A DNA stretch of 6,879 nucleotides, taken from Chthoniobacter flavus (GTDB taxonomy: Bacteria > Verrucomicrobiota > Verrucomicrobiia > Chthoniobacterales > Terrimicrobiaceae). Shown here in pieces: positions 1-5,811 of this stretch. The notes under the pieces are model-generated. The model was not told where the DNA came from and searched no databases. It saw only the letters and a list, made by a program, of their open reading frames with translations. Location of the stretch: the NCBI GenBank assembly GCA_945863785.1, contig CAMBAQ010000103.1:1-6879 (forward strand). The letters are read 5' to 3'. Positions within the stretch are counted from its first letter, which is position 1. Each line of letters begins with the position of its first letter. A program made the translations under genes and the position numbers.

Positions 1-771
1 AACGGAGCCACCCTTGGCATCCCACTGCACCGGGGCACTGAACGCCTCGTCGATTCCAGGACCAGTGAGTTTGCCCACTAGAGTGCCCTCCCCTTTTTGA
101 TCTGTGGCATTCGAAATCCGCACCTCAGCACCGGCATTGGCGGGATCCAGCTCAACGCGAACCGTATCGATCCCAACCAACGGAATAGCTCGGAGTTCGA
201 TCTTTCCAACGATGCCATTCCAAATCGACTGCGTATCCTCGATGTAGGCGTGGGAGCGACCGACATCGAATTGCTGGCGGTTGTCCACGCGGATGACGAG
301 TTCGTGGCGACAGGGGGCAATGGATCCCAGGTTAAAAACATGCGGAGCACTAAGTGAATTTTGTTTTCCAACGAGCCGACCATCAATCCAAACCTGACTT
401 TCCCATATCACACGCTCCAGAAAGAGCGTAATCCGGCGGCCTTTCCACTCTTCGGGTATCTCAATAGTTCGCCGATACCACGCTGGTCCAATAAAAGAAT
501 ATTTTCTGTGCAAGCGCGCCAACCCCTCTTTACTAACAGTCGGTTGAAAGGAAAGCGGCGTCCCCAGACCGGCTTGATCCGTGGTTCCGGGAAGTATCAG
601 CGATTGCTGAAACTGGGTATCGGGTGAAATCCAATTTTGACTCAGCCCCACAATCTTGGGGTCAAGACAGACCTGCCACTGACCTGCAAGCGAGCGGGTG
701 GAATCGGAGCCCCACAAGATCCCGGTTGAAACCAGAAAGGCCACGGCGATAAATCTGAATTTTTGAAACAT
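1..771 (-). CDS. GH2-type glycoside hydrolase, N-terminal part (truncated by window edge)
   Basis: The minus strand is open from an ATG at 771 to base 1 without a stop, giving 257 residues; the C-terminus lies outside the window. Residues 1-21 look like a signal peptide (basic MFQKFRF start, hydrophobic core). Residues about 28-197 read as a GH2 sugar-binding jelly-roll: LPGTTDQAGLG (60-70), WYRRTIEIP (98-106), ITLFLERV followed by SQVWIDGRLVG (125-135), and the typical closing motif WNGIVGKIEL (184-193). From about residue 200 a second beta-sandwich begins, as in GH2 proteins. The TIM-barrel with the catalytic glutamates is not visible, so activity and substrate cannot be read; in the family, beta-galactosidase, beta-glucuronidase and beta-mannosidase are all possible. 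The gene is transcribed away from the other four and shares their promoter region. A GGAG lies about 14 nt upstream of the start, rather far for a ribosome-binding site. Confidence 0.87.
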   Translation of the reverse strand, partial: MFQKFRFIAVAFLVSTGILWGSDSTRSLAGQWQVCLDPKIVGLSQNWISPDTQFQQSLILPGTTDQAGLGTPLSFQPTVSKEGLARLHRKYSFIGPAWYRRTIEIPEEWKGRRITLFLERVIWESQVWIDGRLVGKQNSLSAPHVFNLGSIAPCRHELVIRVDNRQQFDVGRSHAYIEDTQSIWNGIVGKIELRAIPLVGIDTVRVELDPANAGAEVRISNATDQKGEGTLVGKLTGPGIDEAFSAPVQWDAKGGSV

Positions 772-800
772 AAAATAGAGGGGTTCTCCGCTTTGCTGAG

Positions 801-808
801 ATTATAAT
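801..808. promoter_or_regulatory. Palindromic TATAAT-type -10 box
   Basis: The octamer ATTATAAT contains a perfect TATAAT on both strands: minus strand at 806-801 and plus strand at 803-808. On the minus strand it would start transcription near 794, leaving a leader of about 23 nt before the GH2 ATG at 771. On the plus strand it would give a leader of about 88 nt before 903. No good TTGACA-like -35 box is visible at the right spacing on either strand, so this is only a candidate; it could depend on an activator. Confidence 0.35.
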
Positions 809-821
809 TCAGGAATGCGTC

Positions 822-850
822 ATCGTATTTATCACGATATTAAACATCGT
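822..850. promoter_or_regulatory. Candidate operator: three ATCGT/ACGAT half-sites at 12-bp pitch
   Basis: ATCGT (822-826), its reverse complement ACGAT (834-838) and ATCGT again (846-850) start exactly 12 bp apart with alternating orientation. The first two form an inverted repeat with a 7-bp spacer; the last two form the opposite inverted repeat. The array lies in the middle of the divergent promoter region and just upstream of the minus-strand -10-like box, where a dimeric regulator could control both directions. The half-sites are only 5 bp long, so chance is possible. No regulator gene is in the window. Confidence 0.3.
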
Positions 851-902
851 TAAAGACCTTTTAAGTTGTTGTTTCATTTTATTTCTGCAATGTGCATTTG
901 TT

Positions 903-1904
903 ATGAAGAGCCCCTTTCTTATCCTAACCTTGATACTCGTGGCTTCCATAATGAAAATCGACGGAAGCGATGCCTTGAACGTCAAATCATTCATCAAACA
1001 AGGAAAAATGATGTTCGGAGACACCTCGCAAGGTGGTGCACCTTTTGCCAAAGACCCGTCCGTGGTGAAATTCAAGGGTCAATATTTCCTCTACTACTCT
1101 GTGCCGACTCACGGGGGCATGCAAGGATGGCGCATCGGCATCGCGACAAGCCAAGACCTCATTAATTGGAAAAAAATCACCACAATGAAACCCGCCCATC
1201 CGAGTGAAAAAAACGGGTTCTGCGCCCCGGGCGCCATCGTTCTTAACGGTAAAGTTCACTTGTTCTACCAAACCTATGGGAATCGTGAGAAGGACGCGAT
1301 TTGCCATGCTTGGTCGGATGACGGCATCCACTTCACACGGGAACCAACAAACCCGATCTTTCGTCCTCATGGAAAATGGACATGCGGGAGAGCGATTGAC
1401 GCGGAGGTCATTCCCGACGGCGAGCGCCTCCTCCTCTACTTTGCCAGTCGCGACCCGTCCTATAAAATTCAACTCATTGGAGTAGCTTCGGCTCCGTTGA
1501 ATTCGGACCTTTCGCGCTCCCAATGGACACAGCTTATTGACCGCCCGATTTTGACTCCAGATCTCTCTTGGGAAAAGGATTGCATCGAGGCCCCTACTCT
1601 CCTTTGGAGAAACAAGAAACTCTTCATGTTTTACGCTGGGGCCTACAACAATGAACCACAGCAAATCGGCTGCGCAGTGAGTGCCGACGGGGTCCGTTGG
1701 AAACGGATTTTCAAAAAACCGCTCCTCGCGAATGGAAAAACCGGATCATGGAATGAAAGCGAGTCTGGACATCCCGGTGTATTTCAAGACACCGACGGAA
1801 AAACCTATCTTTTCTATCAGGGCAACGCCGATAAAGGGAAATCTTGGTATCTCTCCAAAGTCAAAATCGGCTGGAAAAACGACCGACCGTTTGTCGAAGA
1901 GTAG
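903..1904 (+). CDS. Exported GH43-like five-bladed beta-propeller glycosidase
   Basis: This 333-residue protein starts with a signal peptide (about 1-22). The ATG at 903 is chosen because it supplies the full hydrophobic segment; Met17 would remove most of it. The body repeats the motif pattern of a five-bladed propeller of the GH43/GH117/GH130 type. Blade one has KDPSVVKFKGQYFLYYS with Asp51 as candidate catalytic base. Blade three has AIDAEVIPDG with Asp166 at the place of the pKa-tuning Asp. Blade four has CIEAPTLLWRNKKLFMFYAG with Glu229 as candidate general acid. Blade five has GHPGVFQDTDGKTYLFYQG with His290. All three acidic residues expected of a GH43-like enzyme seem present, so it is probably active. 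In the family, arabinofuranosidase, xylosidase and galactosidase activities are known; the substrate here cannot be told. It leads the rightward gene set, 59 bp ahead of the fucosidase gene with no visible terminator between. Its GC content looks lower than that of the genes downstream. Confidence 0.82.
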   Translation: MKSPFLILTLILVASIMKIDGSDALNVKSFIKQGKMMFGDTSQGGAPFAKDPSVVKFKGQYFLYYSVPTHGGMQGWRIGIATSQDLINWKKITTMKPAHPSEKNGFCAPGAIVLNGKVHLFYQTYGNREKDAICHAWSDDGIHFTREPTNPIFRPHGKWTCGRAIDAEVIPDGERLLLYFASRDPSYKIQLIGVASAPLNSDLSRSQWTQLIDRPILTPDLSWEKDCIEAPTLLWRNKKLFMFYAGAYNNEPQQIGCAVSADGVRWKRIFKKPLLANGKTGSWNESESGHPGVFQDTDGKTYLFYQGNADKGKSWYLSKVKIGWKNDRPFVEE

Positions 1905-1963
1905 CGCACGCATTGATGTGCCGGCTCACCTGAAATGACACAATACCAACCCTCAATTCACCT

Positions 1964-4342
1964 ATGCTTAAAATCCTCTTAGCCCTCGCCCTCACAACTC
2001 TTGCCGCGGTCGCAAATCCCACTCCGATCGATCCCGGTGTTTTCAAAAGATCCATCCGCGTCGCGTGCGTTGGCGACAGCATCACCCAAGGCGTGAAGTT
2101 GCCCCAAGGAATGACCTATCCCGAGCAACTCCAAAAAATGCTCGGCTCACCTTGGATAGTGAAGAACTTCGGCAAGAGCGGGCGCACGCTCCTGAAGCAA
2201 GGCGACCATCCTTACTGGAACGAGTCTATCTACCAAGACGCCCTCCAATTCGCGCCGGATGCCGTGATTATCAAACTCGGCACGAACGACACCAAGCCGC
2301 AAAACTGGAAACACATTGCTGATTTCAAGAAGGATTACCGCGCGTTGGTGGAGTCATTCCGGTCACTCCCAGGAAAGCCCCGCATTTACATTTGCACGCC
2401 ATGCCCCGTCGTGGGCGCGGGCTCATTTGATATCACCAACGCTGGCGTAGCAGAGGAAGTCGGCTGGGTCAAAGAACTCGCCGCTGAACTCCATGTTGGA
2501 CTCGTTGACATGAATGCCGCCTTCGCAGGCAAATCCGAGTTACTCCCCGACAAAGTCCATCCGAACGCGGAGGGCGCCACCCTTTTGGCTGGCACGGCTT
2601 ATTCCGCGCTCACTGGAAAAGTGCCTCCAGCCGATGAAAAAAACGATCGCCTGGGTTGGTGGCGCGAGGCCCGCTTTGGTATGTTCATCCACTGGGGCGT
2701 CTACTCCGCGCTGGCTGGCGAATGGAGGGGGCATAAGGTCGAGGGCTACGCCGAACATATCCAGCGTATCGCCAAAATTAAACGTGATACTTACCTCGAA
2801 GAGGTCGTGAAGCCGTTCAATCCGTCATCCTTCAATGCCGACGAGTGGGTCCGGGCCGCGAAGGAAACCGGCATGGGCTACATCATCATCACCGCCATGC
2901 ACCATGACGGAGTGGCGATGTTCGATTCCAAAGCGGATGACTACAATGTGGTCAAGAGCAGTGCCTTTGGCCGCGACCCCTTGCGTGAACTCAAAACCGC
3001 CTGCGATAAGCATGACATCAAGCTTGGCGTCTATTACTCCCACGCCATCGATTGGTCGCTCTCTGGGGATCCACGTTTCCCCGAACCGAACGGCGCCGAA
3101 CGCCGCAAAGCCTGTGTCGATAGAAAAGCCCTGCCGCAAATGCTGGAACTCATCCGCAACTACCAACCCGCGATCCTTTGGGGCGACACGCCGCACCAAA
3201 ATCCACAAGAACTGAACCTCCAAATCCTTGCCGCACTTCGCAAAGAAGATCCGAAGCTTATCCTCAACGGCCGCATCGCAGGGTCGGCCTACGGCGATTA
3301 CCACACCACCACCGACCGCCCCGCCGAATTTGGACCCATGACTGCGCCAGAAGAAACGGATTGGGAAGCCATTCCCACAACTAATGAATCCTACGGCTAC
3401 CACGCCCACGACAAATCCCACAAACCGCCCGCACACTTCATCCAACTCCTCGCCAAAGCCGCCGCCCGTGGAGGAAATCTCCTGCTGAACATCGGACCGA
3501 AAGGCGACGGCACCTTCGCCGCCGAAGACCGCGAAATCCTCGACGCCATTGCGAAATGGTGGAAGGTGAATGGCGACTCCATCCGCGCCACCGAACGCAC
3601 CCCGCTCGCGCCACAAAGCTGGGGCGAATCCACCCTCAAAGGAAACACCCTTTACCTCCATGTCTTCGATTGGCCGCAGGATGGAAAACTGCTCGTCGGG
3701 GGGCTGAACTCCGAAATCGCCCAAGCCGCACTCCTCGCCGATCCGAAGACCCCGCTCGTCTTTCAACGAATTGGACCCGATCTCCAAATCACCCTTCCAA
3801 ACGATCCTCCAGATTCTGCAAACAACGTGATTTTGCTGAATTGCAAGGCCCGCCCGAAAGGCAATCCCACGCAACTTCTACAAACGAACGCCAACAACAA
3901 ACTCAGCGTCTTCACCGCTGAGCTTCTCGGCCCAGTGGACCGAAAAGGCTGGAGCCTCGGCAAAGGCACTTCGATCACCTCCCATGCGAAAGGCTGGAAA
4001 AGCAAAGACTGCTCCGTGCTTTGGAAAACCCGTCTCACCCAACCCGCCACCTTCCAAGCCACGCTCCACTACGACGCCCCCGAAGCCGACAAAACCAAGA
4101 TTGAAACCGACGGCGGTGCCATCACCGCCAAGCGCCAACAAACCTACGGCGGCTCGTTCAGCGTGTTGATCGGAAACCAGACACTCAAAGGCACAGTGTC
4201 CCAAGCAGGCATGAATGTCGCCCTCGACCTCGGCCGCATCAGCCTCGAACCCGGCAAGAATGACATTTCTATCAAAGCCGACGAAATCACGGGCAAGGAA
4301 CTCATGCTCTTCAAAAGCCTCACGCTCATGCCGCTCCCATGA
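1964..4342 (+). CDS. SGNH-family esterase / GH29 alpha-L-fucosidase fusion, exported
   Basis: This 792-residue protein has a signal peptide (about 1-17) and at least three parts. Residues about 31-218 are an SGNH/GDSL hydrolase: GDSIT with nucleophile Ser39, GTND (106-109), and DKVH with Asp196 and His199. The catalytic set is complete, so deacylation (often deacetylation) is likely. Residues about 226-540 are a GH29 alpha-L-fucosidase: WWREARFGMFIHWGVYS (232-248), MHHDG (312-316), FDSKADDYNVV (320-330), LGVYYSHAIDW (354-364), NGR (435-437) and GGNLLLNIGPKGDG (503-516). Asp408 in LWGD is the expected nucleophile, though the family usually reads W-F-D-G there. The acid/base Glu is probably among Glu455-Glu475 but I cannot fix it. 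A beta-sandwich tail (about 540-628) and a further beta-rich domain (about 640-790) follow, the latter perhaps carbohydrate-binding. GH29 enzymes release terminal alpha-L-fucose by a retaining mechanism. The stop overlaps the sulfatase start by ATGA. No Shine-Dalgarno sequence is seen. Confidence 0.95.
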   Translation: MLKILLALALTTLAAVANPTPIDPGVFKRSIRVACVGDSITQGVKLPQGMTYPEQLQKMLGSPWIVKNFGKSGRTLLKQGDHPYWNESIYQDALQFAPDAVIIKLGTNDTKPQNWKHIADFKKDYRALVESFRSLPGKPRIYICTPCPVVGAGSFDITNAGVAEEVGWVKELAAELHVGLVDMNAAFAGKSELLPDKVHPNAEGATLLAGTAYSALTGKVPPADEKNDRLGWWREARFGMFIHWGVYSALAGEWRGHKVEGYAEHIQRIAKIKRDTYLEEVVKPFNPSSFNADEWVRAAKETGMGYIIITAMHHDGVAMFDSKADDYNVVKSSAFGRDPLRELKTACDKHDIKLGVYYSHAIDWSLSGDPRFPEPNGAERRKACVDRKALPQMLELIRNYQPAILWGDTPHQNPQELNLQILAALRKEDPKLILNGRIAGSAYGDYHTTTDRPAEFGPMTAPEETDWEAIPTTNESYGYHAHDKSHKPPAHFIQLLAKAAARGGNLLLNIGPKGDGTFAAEDREILDAIAKWWKVNGDSIRATERTPLAPQSWGESTLKGNTLYLHVFDWPQDGKLLVGGLNSEIAQAALLADPKTPLVFQRIGPDLQITLPNDPPDSANNVILLNCKARPKGNPTQLLQTNANNKLSVFTAELLGPVDRKGWSLGKGTSITSHAKGWKSKDCSVLWKTRLTQPATFQATLHYDAPEADKTKIETDGGAITAKRQQTYGGSFSVLIGNQTLKGTVSQAGMNVALDLGRISLEPGKNDISIKADEITGKELMLFKSLTLMPLP
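4339..4342 (+). other. ATGA stop/start overlap, fucosidase to sulfatase
   Basis: The TGA of the fucosidase (4340-4342) and the ATG of the sulfatase (4339-4341) share an ATGA. The preceding bases (about 4325-4338) are C-rich and hold no Shine-Dalgarno sequence. Initiation of the sulfatase therefore probably depends on ribosomes finishing the upstream gene. The start is supported by the signal peptide that follows it directly. Confidence 0.75.
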
Positions 4343-5811
4343 AACCATCCCGCTTCCCATTTTTGAAAAGCACACTGTTCGCAGGCTCGTACCTGCTCGT
4401 CGCATCCGCCGGACTCCACTCGGCTCCCGTTAAGGAAAAGCCGAACATTATTTTCATCCTCGCCGATGACCTCGGTTGGGCAGACCTCGGCTGCTACGGA
4501 AGCACATTTTACGAGACGCCAAACCTCGACCGACTGGCGAAGGAAGGGATGCGCTTTACCGATGCCTACGCCGCAGCTCCGGTTTGTTCCCCCACCCGCG
4601 CGAGTATCCTGACTGGCAAATCCCCAGCCCGATTAGGAATCACGGATTGGTTGCCAGGCCGCAAAAACCAACCATCCCAGAAACTCCAGCGCCCAGCGAT
4701 TCAGCCTTTCCTGCCGCTCGATGAAATCACGCTTGCCGAAGCCTTGAAAGCCGGCAGCTACAAAACAGCTTTCTTTGGAAAATGGCACCTCGGCGACGCT
4801 CCCGAGCATTGGCCCGAGCACCAGGGTTTCGACCTCAACCTCGGCGGTTGCGGCAAGGGCACTCCTCCGTCCTACTTCAGCCCCTATAAACTTCCGAACC
4901 TGCCCAACGGGCCTGACGGGGAATACCTCACCGACCGTCTCACCAGCGAAGCGATCCGCTTCATAGAGCAAAACCACGAAAAGCCGTTCCTCGTTTACCT
5001 CTCGCACTACGCCGTCCACACCCCACTGCAAACCAAACCCGCTTTATTGAAGAAATACAAAGCCAAGGCGGCCAAGCTACCCGCAGGCGAGTCCCCTGAG
5101 TTCCTCACCGACAACGGACGCGCGGTGCGGCAGGTTCAAAACACCCCCGCCTACGCGGCAATGGTTGAGAACCTCGATGAAAATCTCGGCCGCATCCTCG
5201 ACAAACTCACCGAGCTGAAACTCGACGAAAACACCATCGTCATTTTCACCTCCGACAATGGCGGACTCTCTACCGCCGAGGGTTCGCCCACCTCCAACCT
5301 GCCGCTACGCGCTGGCAAAGGCTGGCCCTACGAAGGCGGCGTGCGCGAACCGCTCCTCATCAAGTGGCCCGGCACCACCCACCCTGGCAGCGTTTGCACC
5401 AAGCCAGTGAATTCTCCGGATTTTTTTCCCACCCTCCTCGCCATGGCCGACCTACCGCCAATCCGGCAGCAGCACCTCGATGGCACCAGCCTCGTACCCG
5501 AACTCCAAGGCGCGGATTCGCCCGAGCGCCCGATCTTCTGGCACTACCCACACTACAGCAACCAAGGTGGATCGCCCTACGGAGCCGTGCGCGCGGAGGG
5601 TTTCAAACTCATCGAGTGGTATGAGGACCATCGCGTGGAACTCTACGACCTCCGGAATGACATCGCGGAAAAAAACAACCTCGCCACAGACAAGCCGGAG
5701 ACCGCCGCTGCGCTGACCGCCCGGCTGCACGGTTGGCGCACTGATGTGAAGGCGCAGATGCCGGAACCCAACACCTCCTACGATCCCACCAACCTGACAA
5801 TTTCCAAATGA
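4339..5811 (+). CDS. S1-family (formylglycine-dependent) exo-sulfatase, exported
   Basis: This 490-residue protein is of normal length for an S1 (type I) sulfatase, which hydrolyses sulfate esters on sugars. Residues 1-29 form a signal peptide with probable cleavage after HSA. The active-site signature is C-S-P-T-R at 83-87, so Cys83 would be converted to formylglycine; Arg87 is also present. Calcium ligands are Asp43-Asp44 (ILADDLGWADLG) and Asp306-Asn307 (TSDNGG). Lys148 and His150 (GKWHLG), His227 (AVHTPL) and Lys327 (GKGWPYEGG) complete the usual active-site set. The C-terminal part with ELYDLRNDIAEKNNLA (434-449) is the standard small domain. GCYGSTFYETPN and PARLGITDW resemble subfamily S1_16, in which galactose-4-sulfatases are known; this assignment is from memory. 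A maturase for the Cys is needed but is not encoded here. The gene overlaps both neighbours by ATGA, so it is probably co-expressed with the fucosidase. Confidence 0.96.
   Translation: MKPSRFPFLKSTLFAGSYLLVASAGLHSAPVKEKPNIIFILADDLGWADLGCYGSTFYETPNLDRLAKEGMRFTDAYAAAPVCSPTRASILTGKSPARLGITDWLPGRKNQPSQKLQRPAIQPFLPLDEITLAEALKAGSYKTAFFGKWHLGDAPEHWPEHQGFDLNLGGCGKGTPPSYFSPYKLPNLPNGPDGEYLTDRLTSEAIRFIEQNHEKPFLVYLSHYAVHTPLQTKPALLKKYKAKAAKLPAGESPEFLTDNGRAVRQVQNTPAYAAMVENLDENLGRILDKLTELKLDENTIVIFTSDNGGLSTAEGSPTSNLPLRAGKGWPYEGGVREPLLIKWPGTTHPGSVCTKPVNSPDFFPTLLAMADLPPIRQQHLDGTSLVPELQGADSPERPIFWHYPHYSNQGGSPYGAVRAEGFKLIEWYEDHRVELYDLRNDIAEKNNLATDKPETAAALTARLHGWRTDVKAQMPEPNTSYDPTNLTISK
5808..5811 (+). other. 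ATGATG start with ATGA overlap, sulfatase to second propeller
   Basis: The sulfatase TGA (5809-5811) lies inside ATGATG (5808-5813). Both ATGs are in the same frame, so the next protein starts either at 5808 (4-bp overlap) or at 5811 (1-bp overlap). They differ by one Met. I chose 5808 because it reproduces the ATGA arrangement of the upstream junction. No Shine-Dalgarno sequence precedes it, which again suggests coupling. Confidence 0.7.

Larger units (their letters stand above)
772..902. promoter_or_regulatory. Divergent intergenic promoter region
   Basis: These 131 bp separate the GH2 gene (minus) from the propeller-led operon (plus). They are clearly more AT-rich than the flanking genes and hold no credible ORF of their own. 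Promoters for both directions must lie here unless transcription enters from elsewhere. I see no Shine-Dalgarno match before the plus-strand ATG at 903 and no rho-independent terminator. The -10-like box and the half-site array are listed separately. Confidence 0.7.

Noticed and set aside
97..627. Two short plus-strand frames (97-357 and 361-627) at the left edge
   Set aside because: The minus strand is open across the whole region and encodes a GH2 sugar-binding domain, so these are shadows.
987..1664. A 225-codon antisense open frame inside the first propeller gene
   Set aside because: The sense strand carries the signal peptide and propeller motifs; the antisense product shows no recognisable domain.
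1905..1963. Possible terminator or promoter between the first propeller and the fucosidase
   Set aside because: The 59 bp hold only a weak GTG/CAC pairing around a CCGG, no T-run and no clear -10/-35 pair, so neither can be supported.
2825..3874. A 349-codon antisense open frame inside the fucosidase gene
   Set aside because: It lies opposite a gene with unmistakable GH29 motifs, has low-complexity Gly/Val/Phe-rich content and matches no family I know; long antisense frames are common opposite GC-rich genes.
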